In this document: piece by piece, positions 56,373-64,000 of the stretch
Numbering within the stretch: position 1 is the stretch's first letter
Layout: each line of letters starts with the position of its first letter
Assembly: GCF_004009905.1 (NCBI RefSeq)
Contig: NZ_ML136871.1
Location: forward strand, 1-64,000
DNA: 64,000 nt
Direction of reading: 5' to 3'
DNA from: Lactobacillus xujianguonis
GTDB lineage: Bacteria > Bacillota > Bacilli > Lactobacillales > Lactobacillaceae
Position numbers and translations under genes: made by a program
The notes under the pieces: generated by a model
The model's database searches: none
The model's input: only the letters and a program-made list of their open reading frames with translations
What the model was told of the DNA's origin: nothing

Positions 56373-58064
56373 TTATTCAACTTTCTTTTGCATAACTTCT
56401 TTTTCTTCAGGAGTAACTTCAATAGAATTTTGACCTGTATAAATGACAAACCCAGGTTTAGCACCGTTAGGTTTCTTTACTCGCTTATCCTGAACATAGT
56501 CTACTGGAACATGCGCTGAAAGCTTTCCTTTTGAGAAAAATGCGGCAATTTCAGCTGCTTCTTTGATATCTTGTTCAGAAGGGTGGTCATCACGTAAAAC
56601 TACGTGTGAACCAGGCATATTCTTAACATGGAACCAATAATCTGTCTTATTAGCTTTTTTCAAAGTTAACCAGTCATTTTGATAATTATTTTTACCTACT
56701 AAAACTTCTTTGCCCGAAGAGAGTTTAAACTTATTTAAATTCTTTTCGGTAATTTTTTTGCGTCGAACATTCTTTTTAGGCTTTTTAATATAGCCTTGAT
56801 TTTCTAGTTCATCATTAATTTGATCAATATCTTGCGGATCCGCATTGTCTATTGCCGTTTGAATTGAATCAAAGTAAGCTAAATTTTCTTCAGCAATCTT
56901 AATTTGTTCATTAACGTGTTTGATTGAGTCACGTAATTTTTTGTACTTAGTAAAATACTTCTGGGCATTGCGGGCAGGCGAAAGAGCTGGATCCAACTTA
57001 ACTTTGAGTAAATTATTATTGTCGTAATAATTTGGAACTTCAACTTCAGTCATTCCTGGTTTTACTAGATACAAATTAGCATTTAAAATTTCCCCACGAA
57101 TACGGTATCCCTCGGAATTTTCAGCCAAATCAAGTTGCTTTTTGAGTTTAACAATCTTTTTAGATAATTTCTTTTGCTCGTTTTTGACTACTTTTTCGAC
57201 TCGTGCGGCTTTTTGCTTAACCCAGTCACGATTGGCCTGATACTCATAAAATTCGTCTAAGCCTTTGTTTAAATCCGAATTAGAGTCTTCTTTAATCATA
57301 TTTAGATGATAGGGAAGGTAAGGGAAAATCTTATGCTTATTCTTATTAGTTAATAATTCAAAAGCTTTGGGATTTTCGAACTGATCAAAAAAAGTCTTAA
57401 AAGAATCAAATGAATATTCATCTTCTAAATATCCAAGTAATTCCATTCGATCATCGCGATCAAGACCTGAAATTTTATTTACTAACGTTGCCGGATCAGA
57501 ATTTTCTTTCTTTAACTGCTCAAATTCATTTTTAGACAAAGTTAGACCATTGATTCCTGGCTTTAGCGGTGGTAACTCATACTTTGCTTTAGGAAGTAAA
57601 ATACGAGCTCGATTCTCATCAGGATTAATCCGTTTTAACAAATCGATAATGTGATTAGTATGTTGATCATAAAGAATAACATTACTATGCCGACCCATTA
57701 ATTCCACTGACAGTACTAATTCAACTTCATCACCAAGTTCGTTGCGATTACTGAAATGAAAGTTAATTATTCGATCTACTCCAACTTGCTCAATAGATTG
57801 TAAAACGGATCCTTCTAAATATTTTCTAAGCACCATCACAAAGGTAGGTGCTTTATCTGGATTAGCAATAGTTTGCTCAGTTAAATACACTCTTGGATAT
57901 TGTGCATTTACGGAAATTAAAAGCTGATAATTTTTACGATTCTTTCTAAAAACTAAAACCAAATCTTGACTGAATGGTTGATAGATTTTAGATAAACGGC
58001 CCTCAACAAGAGTAGGGGCTAAGTCAACTAATAAGCTATGGATAAATAAGCCATCAAAAGCCAT
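56373..58064 (-). CDS. rqcH: Ribosome quality-control protein RqcH (NFACT family, also called FbpA), 563 aa
   Basis: Binds stalled 50S subunits with peptidyl-tRNA and adds C-terminal alanine tails. With the start at the ATG at 58064, the NFACT-N catalytic dyad falls at D97-R98 (VGVDRII), the position known from Bacillus, which supports this start over the TTG at 58067. Long coiled coil around residues 260-420, and a C-terminal NFACT-R domain with DYWFHVKNMPGSHVVLR near residue 473. Older annotations call it a fibronectin-binding protein. GAGGTG precedes the ATG. Confidence 0.95.
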   Translation of the reverse strand: MAFDGLFIHSLLVDLAPTLVEGRLSKIYQPFSQDLVLVFRKNRKNYQLLISVNAQYPRVYLTEQTIANPDKAPTFVMVLRKYLEGSVLQSIEQVGVDRIINFHFSNRNELGDEVELVLSVELMGRHSNVILYDQHTNHIIDLLKRINPDENRARILLPKAKYELPPLKPGINGLTLSKNEFEQLKKENSDPATLVNKISGLDRDDRMELLGYLEDEYSFDSFKTFFDQFENPKAFELLTNKNKHKIFPYLPYHLNMIKEDSNSDLNKGLDEFYEYQANRDWVKQKAARVEKVVKNEQKKLSKKIVKLKKQLDLAENSEGYRIRGEILNANLYLVKPGMTEVEVPNYYDNNNLLKVKLDPALSPARNAQKYFTKYKKLRDSIKHVNEQIKIAEENLAYFDSIQTAIDNADPQDIDQINDELENQGYIKKPKKNVRRKKITEKNLNKFKLSSGKEVLVGKNNYQNDWLTLKKANKTDYWFHVKNMPGSHVVLRDDHPSEQDIKEAAEIAAFFSKGKLSAHVPVDYVQDKRVKKPNGAKPGFVIYTGQNSIEVTPEEKEVMQKKVE

Positions 58065-58263
58065 CAAATCACCTCAAAAATATACTTATATTATTATACC
58101 AATTAATTTACGGAGATTGAAGTGCTTTGAATGCAATGATACCGACATGTATTAGCTATATCTTATCTATAAGTATTAACTAAATATACTGTTTCACACT
58201 AAAATTAAAGGCGACATTGTTTCACGAAAAGCCGTCGCACGTATTATCAAAATAAGCTTAAAG

Positions 58264-58272
58264 TGCTATAAT
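58264..58272 (+). promoter_or_regulatory. Promoter of the MarR gene
   Basis: TGCTATAAT (58264-58272), with TTATCA 17 bp before the hexamer. The intergenic region 58068-58310 also contains TGTTTCAC twice and a GCGAC/GTCGC inverted repeat (about 58211-58238), possible operator sequence. Confidence 0.6.
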
Positions 58273-58310
58273 ACATTTGTATTTTTACTTTGGAGAAAAG
58301 GTGATAGCAT

Positions 58311-58724
58311 ATGGATGTATTACTATTCAGCGCCGTGGCTGACAATATTAAAAAAGAAATAAATCACAAATGCGGTTTAAATCTTTCACAAACTCGATTA
58401 TTACTATATTTTGCTGAGAATGATAATAGTCCGCTTACAATGGGACGCCTGGCAGAGGGACTGAATATTTCATTATCTACTTTGAGTCGCCAATTACAAC
58501 AAGCAAGAACCAAAAGTTACATTGAAATTGTTAGATCTGAAAAAGATTCTAGTAAAAATGTTAAATTGAATGAGGCTGGAATCAATAAAGTCAAAGAACT
58601 GCAGGGCTTTTTAATTCAAATAGAATCTAATTTGTTCTCTTCCTTAACTAAGCACGAATTATCTTCATTTACTAAGGAATTAGAAAAAGTAGTTGAATAT
58701 TCTAATGCAATGGAACTCGCTTAA
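58311..58724 (+). CDS. MarR family transcriptional regulator, 137 aa
   Basis: Winged helix-turn-helix of the MarR type: NLSQTRLLLYFAENDNSPLTMG, then LAEGLNISLSTLSRQLQQARTKSYIEIVRSEKDSSKNVKLNE gives recognition helix and wing. Dimerisation helices at both ends. It is followed by a degV-type gene with its own promoter, so a role in fatty-acid uptake control is possible but not shown. Its stop overlaps a terminator stem. Confidence 0.88.
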   Translation: MDVLLFSAVADNIKKEINHKCGLNLSQTRLLLYFAENDNSPLTMGRLAEGLNISLSTLSRQLQQARTKSYIEIVRSEKDSSKNVKLNEAGINKVKELQGFLIQIESNLFSSLTKHELSSFTKELEKVVEYSNAMELA

Positions 58725-58753
58725 TCGTTACAATTCGAACTAGGCGAGTTTTT
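58714..58753 (+). terminator. Terminator of the MarR gene
   Basis: AACTCGC pairs with GCGAGTT across a 23-base loop, followed by T residues. The long loop makes it moderate. Confidence 0.55.
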
Positions 58754-58754
58754 A

Positions 58755-58763
58755 TGCTATAAT
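58755..58763 (+). promoter_or_regulatory. Promoter of the second degV gene
   Basis: TGCTATAAT, 36 bp before the start codon; no clear -35 hexamer. Confidence 0.6.
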
Positions 58764-58798
58764 TGCCTAGACAAATTCAAAAATAAAGGGGTTATATA

Positions 58799-59677
58799 AT
58801 GAAGATTGCATTAGTAACTGATAGTACTAGTGTCTTAACAGCTCAAGAAGTTAAAGAAAACAATGTAATCGTGATGCCGATTCCAGTTATTATTGGGAAT
58901 AAAGAATATTTAGAAGGTGTCAATATTACTTCTGAGCAATTATTCGAGACTCAAAGAAATGGTGCTGAATTCCCTAAAACTTCTCAACCAAGTATGGGAA
59001 AGATGATTGAGCTTTACAATAAATTACATGAAGACGGATATGAAGCAATTATTGATATTACTTTATCCAGTGGTATCTCTGGTTATTACCAAACTCTACA
59101 GAATATTGCAAAAAACAATCCACAATATCATTTATATCCATATGATTCAAAGATGACAGTTCGTTTGCAAGGTTATTTAGTTTTAGCAGCCGCAAGAATG
59201 ATCAAAAACGGCTTAGCACCAGAGCAAATTATCAATCATCTTGACAAAATCAGTAAAACTATTAATGAATTTTTTGTAGTTGATGACTTAAAAAACTTAA
59301 GTCGCGGTGGTCGTCTAAGTAATGCAAGTGCTTTTATTGGTACTATGCTTCATATAAAACCCTTATTAACCTTTGAAGATGGTAAAATTATCGCATTTGA
59401 TAAGATTCGCTCTATGAAACGCGCGGTTACTAAGATCGAGAATCTAACCTTACAAAAAACAGCTGGATTAGATTATAAAGATAAATTAAGATTATTTGTT
59501 TTTCATTCAAATGATTCAGTTCAAGCGCAGCAAATCAAGGAATTCTTAACTACTAATTTTCCAAATATGCCAATAGATGTAGCTGAATTCAGTCCTGTAA
59601 TTGCGACACACTTAGGTGAAAAATCAATTGCGATTGCGTGGATGATTGATATTGATAAGATTGATTTAACTAAATAG
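58799..59677 (+). CDS. DegV family fatty-acid-binding protein, second copy, 292 aa
   Basis: Same family as 47927-48850: LVTDSTSVLT at the N-terminus, KTSQPSMGKM near residue 59, LSSGISGYYQTL near 87, and FFVVDDLKNLSRGGRLSNASAFIGT near 157. It is 15 residues shorter than the first copy and clearly diverged, consistent with different acyl preferences as in FakB1/FakB2 (inference). An AAAGGGG site precedes the ATG. It may be controlled by the MarR protein upstream. Confidence 0.9.
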   Translation: MKIALVTDSTSVLTAQEVKENNVIVMPIPVIIGNKEYLEGVNITSEQLFETQRNGAEFPKTSQPSMGKMIELYNKLHEDGYEAIIDITLSSGISGYYQTLQNIAKNNPQYHLYPYDSKMTVRLQGYLVLAAARMIKNGLAPEQIINHLDKISKTINEFFVVDDLKNLSRGGRLSNASAFIGTMLHIKPLLTFEDGKIIAFDKIRSMKRAVTKIENLTLQKTAGLDYKDKLRLFVFHSNDSVQAQQIKEFLTTNFPNMPIDVAEFSPVIATHLGEKSIAIAWMIDIDKIDLTK

Positions 59678-59678
59678 G

Positions 59679-59719
59679 AAATAAAAGGTGAGTCTTAAAT
59701 GATTTGCCTTTTATTTTTT
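59679..59719 (+). terminator. Terminator of the second degV gene
   Basis: AAATAAAAGG pairs with CCTTTTATTT across an 18-base loop, then T residues. A 16-codon hydrophobic frame begins in the loop; see rejected items. Confidence 0.6.
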
Positions 59720-60890
59720 GCTGTTTTAGCTATAACAAATTTATTATAGAGTTTGAACTGCTGCTTTGCAATATAACTAAATAGTTATTAGCAATGAGTA
59801 GCATTTCTACAATAGGTGATTAATACTTCAAATATGCAATAACAAAAGTGTTATATAGCTTTTCCAAGAAGACTTTAGCGATCCAGCTATGCATCCTGAT
59901 ATTTTATTTGCTAAATTAGGCATTGTTTTGGTATGATAAATTCTTATTTAGTCACTTAAAGAAAATCAAACTGTTGATTCTCAAATATTCAAATTTGCTC
60001 AAATTATTTCTAGTAAGTTTTATATTTTGAAATTCAACAAATCAAATATTCGAATTATTATTGTAAGTTTAAAAAATAGTTGTATAGTCTGATTTTAATA
60101 TGTTTCTCATTAAAAGAGGCACTTTAATCAAACCTGTGTTCTAAATACTTTAGTAAGTAATTTTAGCTTATTGCTGATTGTTTGTATCATTTAAATAATC
60201 AATACTTGCTTTTTAAGTTAAAATATTAATCTTTTAGAGCTAAATATTTTTCAAATTGATTCTCTTACGTGTATATTCGTTTAAATCTTTTTTTAATAGC
60301 CTGAATGATTATCAATATCAATGTGCGGCAGAAAGTATTCAATTAAAATTATCAACTATCAATCATTTATAAATTTAAAGGCGCTAGAATCGTCGTCTCA
60401 GCATCAGCAAAACGTTTTTAACTAACTAGACGTCTAAAAGTTTTTAATTGCTGACAGTTTCTTAAAATGACTTCAACAACAAATTGATTACAAGTCATAG
60501 ATCTTACTACGCATACTTTAAGCTTCTTTGCTGAAATCGGTTATTACTTTACATAATATATATTATACGAAGATATAGCGAACACCAAATTCCTATTTCC
60601 TACTTCACTTTCGCTGCATAAGATTTGCTATTTTTAAACACTTTTATAAAATCTAAGAATATCTATGAGTTTTAAGTCTAAAAGTTTAACAATGATAGTT
60701 TATAGTACTATAATATCTAGGTAAATAATCTATATGAAGACGAATTCTCTGATATTTCTCATATAAATTAGTATATCGCTATATAATTTCTTATACATAT
60801 TTATATACTAGTAGTCAATTTCATTAAAATAATCTATTCAGTTTTGCTTCGTTTTTATATAGTCTATATTTATAATATTATAACTTTTTT
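59720..60890. other. AT-rich 1.17-kb region without an intact gene
   Basis: No frame of useful length on either strand and no recognised RNA. Two stretches still look like coding remnants: 59865-59935, reading roughly as EDFSDPAMHPDILFAKLGI, and 60301-60372, reading roughly as LNDYQYQCAAESIQLKL. Neither has a start or an upstream site. The right part contains TATAGTACTATA and several TATAAT boxes, for example 60871-60876 before the Xre gene. It could be a decayed locus or a long regulatory leader. Confidence 0.6.
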
Positions 60891-60911
60891 GTGAAAGGGA
60901 TTTATCGCTTC

Positions 60912-61265
60912 ATGAATATTAATCTAGGAGAAGAAATTTCACGTCGTCGTCGTGAACAAAAATTAACCCAGGAGGATTTAGCGGAATTAAGTGATCTTTC
61001 AGTAAATTTCATTTCTAGACTGGAAAGAACAAAAGATCAAAATATCAGTATTCAAAAGCTAGATGCTATTGCTCGCGCACTTAATACTACTACTCCTGAG
61101 CTAATTAATAGTGCATATCGTTTTAAGAAGGTAAAATCAGATGGTCCAAAGGACAATACACCTATCTTTATTCAAAAAGTAGTAAACGAATTACGAAAAC
61201 TACCTAAAGGTCAGGCAGAACGTGTCTGCAAATCTTTGATTGTCATTCTTAAAGAAATTGATTAA
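60912..61265 (+). CDS. Xre-type helix-turn-helix regulator, 117 aa
   Basis: The N-terminal HTH_3 domain (residues ~3-60) reads GEEISRRRREQKLTQEDLAELSDLSVNFISRLER, with the Xre recognition helix. The C-terminal half is short and basic-helical (FIQKVVNELRKLPKGQAERVCK) and resembles no sensor domain I recognise. I place the start at ATG 60912; GAAAGGGA (60892-60899) is 12 bases upstream, and an in-frame GTG at 60891 would add seven residues. It is monocistronic, with a long AT-rich region before it, and target genes are unknown. Confidence 0.82.
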   Translation: MNINLGEEISRRRREQKLTQEDLAELSDLSVNFISRLERTKDQNISIQKLDAIARALNTTTPELINSAYRFKKVKSDGPKDNTPIFIQKVVNELRKLPKGQAERVCKSLIVILKEID

Positions 61266-61306
61266 AAAATAAGATGTAACTCTTCAAAAGTTACATCTTA
61301 TTTTTT
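61264..61306. terminator. Bidirectional terminator between the Xre gene and the cyclophilin gene
   Basis: AAATAAGATGTAACT pairs with AGTTACATCTTATTT around a 7-base loop; A- and T-tracts flank it. Confidence 0.93.
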
Positions 61307-61901
61307 AATTGCTGATTTCAATCTTCTCGATGATTACATCTTCAAGCGGTTTATCTAATTTATCTTTTTTAACTTTGGCAATTTCATCAACAACATCCAT
61401 ACCTTCAATTACTTGACCAAAAACAGTATGCCGGCCATCAAGCCATGGGGTTCCTCCCTGCTTGTACGCCTTGATTATTTCTTTAGGATAGCCAGCTGGC
61501 TCCATTTGTTTAATGTATCTTTTAGGCATATTTTTGTTTTGGACAATAAAGAATTGACTGCGGTTTGTATTAGGACCCGCATTGGCCATTGATAAAGCAC
61601 CACGTAAATTAAATAATTGACGTGAGAACTCATCCTCAAATGGATGACCCCAGATACTTTCGCCACCTGTGCCATCACCTTTAGGATCCCCGCCTTGAAT
61701 CATAAAGTCACTAATTACTCGATGAAAAGTCGTCTTATCATAATAATGCTTTTCGGCTAATCTTACAAAGTTTTCGACTGTCATTGGTGCAAGCTTTTCA
61801 AACAATTGAATCTTAATATCACCATGATTAGTTTTTAAAACAGCTTTAGGACCTTCAGCCTTTTCCAATTCTAATTGTGGATATACTACTTTTTCTATCA
61901 T
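61305..61901 (-). CDS. Peptidyl-prolyl cis-trans isomerase, cyclophilin type, 198 aa
   Basis: Cytoplasmic cyclophilin. Active-site blocks: TTFHRVISDFMIQGGDP with the catalytic Arg near residue 60, SMANAGPNTNRSQFFI near 108, and LDGRHTVFGQVIEGMDVV near 160. I place the start at the ATG at 61901 (MIEKVVYPQL) because ATAGGAGAAAG precedes it; the longer frame to 61949 runs through the ppaC terminator. No signal peptide. Confidence 0.94.
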   Translation of the reverse strand: MIEKVVYPQLELEKAEGPKAVLKTNHGDIKIQLFEKLAPMTVENFVRLAEKHYYDKTTFHRVISDFMIQGGDPKGDGTGGESIWGHPFEDEFSRQLFNLRGALSMANAGPNTNRSQFFIVQNKNMPKRYIKQMEPAGYPKEIIKAYKQGGTPWLDGRHTVFGQVIEGMDVVDEIAKVKKDKLDKPLEDVIIEKIEISN

Positions 61902-61916
61902 ACTTTCTCCTATAAA

Positions 61917-61949
61917 TAAAAAATGACTAGGATGATACTTCCTAGTCAT
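61917..61949 (-). terminator. Terminator of ppaC
   Basis: ATGACTAGGA pairs with TCCTAGTCAT around a 7-base loop; on the minus strand a T-run follows. Confidence 0.88.
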
Positions 61950-61973
61950 CTCTTCTTCTGAAAAATAGTTTAA

Positions 61974-62909
61974 TTAATTTTCAAAAGCTTCTGTCAAAGG
62001 TGGAACTACTTGCTTCTTTCTTGAAACAACGCCTGGTAACTTAACTTCTGAATCAGTCAACTTCTTACCAAATGCTTTTTCAAAGGTTGCTTTGTTATCA
62101 TCGCTACCAACAACCAAAGCTTCAGAATCTGAATCCAAAATATTGGTAATCAAAAGCATAAACATGTCATAGCCATCATCCTTAGAAGAATTTTCCATTG
62201 CCTTTAAGAAAGCATCCTTACGTTCTAAGGCTTCTGGTAAATCAACAACGTTGATTTGAGCAACACGAACATTGTTGCCATTCAAGCTAAAGCTCTTAGC
62301 ATCTAAATCAATCAATTCTTCTTCTGACTTAGAAGCAATATTAGTACCCGCCTTAAGCATTGCAAGACCATATTCTTGATAATCAACGCCAGCGATTTTA
62401 GCTAAAGCTTCAACAGCCTTCTTATCCTTATCAGTAGTAGTTGGTGACTTCAACAATAAGGTATCTGAAATAATTGCAGAAAGCATTAAACCAGCTAATT
62501 TTTCTGGAATTTCAACGTTTAATTCGTTAAACATTTCCCACATTACAGTTGAAGTACAGCCAACTGGTTCTGCACGATAGTAAAGTGGATCTGCAGTATT
62601 AAAGTTCATAATTCTGTGGTGGTCCACAACGTGAGTAACTTTAACTTGATCAATGTCTGAAACACTTTGTTGAGGTTCATTATGATCAACCAACATAACA
62701 GCCTTTACTTCATTTGCTGCTGTCTTAATAACTCTTGGAGCTTCAAAACCGAACTTCTTTAAAGCATATGCAGTTTCATCATTAGGTTCACCCAAAGCTA
62801 CAGCTTCAGTATTATAACCTAACTTATTTTGCAAATATGAATATGCAATAGCTGTTCCGATGGCATCAGTATCAGGATTTTGGTGACCAAAAATTAATTC
62901 TTTTTCCAT
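61974..62909 (-). CDS. ppaC: Manganese-dependent inorganic pyrophosphatase (family II), 311 aa
   Basis: DHH-family enzyme that hydrolyses PPi and pulls biosynthetic reactions forward. Motifs: [14 protein letters not shown] at residues 7-20, [11 protein letters not shown] near 72, and VVDHHRI near 93 (the DHH motif). The C-terminal DHHA2 domain ends with the [10 protein letters not shown] substrate-binding block near residue 297. Length is typical. GTGAGGAA precedes the ATG, and a good promoter lies upstream. Confidence 0.97.
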   Translation of the reverse strand: MEKELIFGHQNPDTDAIGTAIAYSYLQNKLGYNTEAVALGEPNDETAYALKKFGFEAPRVIKTAANEVKAVMLVDHNEPQQSVSDIDQVKVTHVVDHHRIMNFNTADPLYYRAEPVGCTSTVMWEMFNELNVEIPEKLAGLMLSAIISDTLLLKSPTTTDKDKKAVEALAKIAGVDYQEYGLAMLKAGTNIASKSEEELIDLDAKSFSLNGNNVRVAQINVVDLPEALERKDAFLKAMENSSKDDGYDMFMLLITNILDSDSEALVVGSDDNKATFEKAFGKKLTDSEVKLPGVVSRKKQVVPPLTEAFEN

Positions 62910-62972
62910 TAAAATTCCTCACTTTTTTATTTAATATAATGTACTTTATATCACGTTTTTTGTACATCTTCG

Positions 62973-63001
62973 ATTATAGGATATTTTCTATCGGTAGACA
63001 A
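62973..63001 (-). promoter_or_regulatory. Promoter of ppaC
   Basis: On the minus strand TTGTCT (63001-62996), a 17-bp spacer, and a perfect TATAAT (62978-62973), 64 bp before the start codon. Confidence 0.8.
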
Positions 63002-63023
63002 CTTTTTAAGTTCTCTATCACAC

Positions 63024-63051
63024 TAAAAAAAGGCCGATCAATGATCGGCCT
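63024..63051 (-). terminator. Terminator of the LysR gene
   Basis: AGGCCGATCA pairs with TGATCGGCCT with a minimal loop; a T-run follows on the minus strand. Confidence 0.88.
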
Positions 63052-63057
63052 AAAAAG

Positions 63058-64000
63058 TTATCTATCTTGTAATCTACTTGAATAGTCTTTTTGTTTCAAA
63101 AAATCTGCCCAAGCTGTCAGCAAGTTTTCGATTCTTGGAATTTCCATCTTACCTTTTCTGTAAACTAAGGAAATTTCAAAGCTCTTGCTGTTTTTAAGGA
63201 ATACCGGTGTTAATGAGATCTTTTGCTTATGGGCTTCATAATAAGATTTAGTAACAAAGGTATCTAAATCTGAGTTTTCTGCAACTTTAACCAGATCACT
63301 CGTTGAAGAAAATCTCATTGGAATGATTGGTTTATTCTTCTTTCCATAGACATCGTCCATTAATTTAGAAAGGTAGAAGGTCTTAGGATATGCTACCCAC
63401 TTTCTCTTGGTAAAGCGTGAAACTGGATAGGTTTCATTTGCATCTACTGTATCTTTATGGGTTAAGACAACCATTTGGTCTTCATATACTTCAGAGTGAT
63501 CATATTGCTGTTGCAAATTGATGTTGTTACGCTTAGTAGTATCAGGTAAGTACATAATAGCGATATCAATCAAGTTATTATCCAATTGTTGCCACAATTC
63601 ACGCCGATTAAAACTATTTACATCAATCGTAACATCAGGGAATTCTTTATTAAATTCAATCAAGAACTTACGGAAAATATTTAAATCAAGATTTTCAAGG
63701 ATCCCAATTGAAATACTTCCTTTATCGGCCTGTGTAAATTCTTGAATATCATTAACTACAGAATTAATTGTCCCTAATAATTCAACTGCAGCAGTTTCCA
63801 TTTCTTTACCTGCTTCAGTCAAATAGAGCTTCTTGCCCATTTGCCCAAATAATGGGACTCCAATTGCGTGTTCCAACTTCTTGATTTGCTGGGTTAAAGC
63901 TGGTTGCGTAATTCCCAAAATTTGCGCAGCTTGAGTATAGTTCATCGTATCAATCAACTGCAAAAAGTATCTTAATGATTTTGCTGAAAGTATTGTATCT
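63058..64000 (-). CDS. LysR-family transcriptional regulator, 5' end beyond the window
   Basis: The N-terminal winged helix-turn-helix is partly visible: SAKSLRYFLQLIDTMNYTQAAQILGITQPALTQQ is read up to the window edge in one open frame, so the start codon lies beyond 64000. A TTG at 63963 is not a credible start because the DNA-binding domain extends upstream of it. The C-terminal effector-binding domain (about 200 residues: ISIGILENLDLNIFRKFL...) is complete. Target and effector are unknown; the neighbouring ppaC is in the same direction but has its own promoter. Confidence 0.88.
   Translation of the reverse strand, partial: DTILSAKSLRYFLQLIDTMNYTQAAQILGITQPALTQQIKKLEHAIGVPLFGQMGKKLYLTEAGKEMETAAVELLGTINSVVNDIQEFTQADKGSISIGILENLDLNIFRKFLIEFNKEFPDVTIDVNSFNRRELWQQLDNNLIDIAIMYLPDTTKRNNINLQQQYDHSEVYEDQMVVLTHKDTVDANETYPVSRFTKRKWVAYPKTFYLSKLMDDVYGKKNKPIIPMRFSSTSDLVKVAENSDLDTFVTKSYYEAHKQKISLTPVFLKNSKSFEISLVYRKGKMEIPRIENLLTAWADFLKQKDYSSRLQDR

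Noticed and set aside
59700-59750. 16-codon hydrophobic frame MICLLFFAVLAITNLL with an AAAAGGTGAG site before it
   Set aside because: It coincides with the terminator hairpin of the second degV gene; hydrophobic residues follow from the T-rich DNA. Kept only as a note since short hydrophobic peptides can be toxins or pheromones.
1-64000. CRISPR array, tRNA genes, phage or insertion sequence
   Set aside because: I found no regularly spaced repeats, cloverleaf with CCA-type ends, integrase, transposase or terminal inverted repeats.

Overview
The window reads as chromosome of a low-GC Lactobacillus of the acidophilus/delbrueckii group (inference). The pointers are AT-rich DNA with Gram-positive ribosome binding sites, a mevalonate pathway operon (mvk-mvaD-mvaK2-fni), RexA/RexB instead of RecBCD, a glycine T-box before glyQS, a type B RNase P RNA, class-A PBP next to recU, and the Firmicute order dinG-ypmB-like-asnS-dnaD-nth. 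It is mostly vertically inherited core genome. I see no phage, insertion sequence, CRISPR array, tRNA or rRNA gene.

Layout. 1-1.5 kb: PPDK-regulatory-type kinase (minus) and rpsU. 1.5-11.3 kb: a long plus-strand macromolecular-synthesis run (yqeY, phoH, ybeY, era, recO, T-box, glyQ, glyS, dnaG, rpoD). 11.3-12.5 kb: M23-like envelope protein and Nudix hydrolase (minus). 12.5-15.3 kb: trmK, Nif3-like protein, pepT. 15.6-19.2 kb: YtrA-type GntR regulator, ABC ATPase and three paralogous permeases, the third frameshifted. 19.3-23.4 kb: small protein, signal peptidase, methyltransferase-like protein, membrane protein, rRNA m5C methylase. 23.4-27.4 kb: mevalonate operon (minus). 27.5-40.6 kb: rexB, rexA, dinG, ypmB-like gene, asnS, dnaD, nth. 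40.7-47.9 kb: ponA and recU (minus), then ypsA, gpsB, rnpB, a THUMP methyltransferase, a metallophosphatase and a small membrane protein. 47.9-52.1 kb: degV (minus), fhs, lspA, rluD-type synthase. 52.1-56.3 kb: carA- and carB-like genes. 56.4-64 kb: rqcH (minus), MarR regulator, second degV, a 1.2-kb AT-rich gap, Xre regulator, cyclophilin, ppaC, and a LysR gene running off the right edge.

The standout is the CarA/CarB-like pair. Both genes are full length and open, and lie where Bacillus-type genomes keep the pyr operon (after lspA-rluD, before rqcH), but no other pyr gene is present. CarA has lost the glutaminase Cys and His. CarB has lost the glycine-rich loops and the metal-binding Glu/Asn/Gln of both ATP-grasp domains. 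Yet the C-terminal allosteric domain keeps, at a constant offset from E. coli CarB, the residues I recall as contacting UMP/IMP/ornithine-type effectors. This looks like a conserved pseudo-carbamoyl-phosphate synthetase, possibly a nucleotide sensor (inference).

A second theme is DNA repair without iron-sulfur clusters: Nth lacks the four cluster cysteines, and RexB and DinG are also cysteine-poor cluster-less forms. Other points are a one-base frameshift in the third permease, a 21-bp tandem duplication in the mvk leader, and repeated use of the extended -10 element TGCTATAAT.
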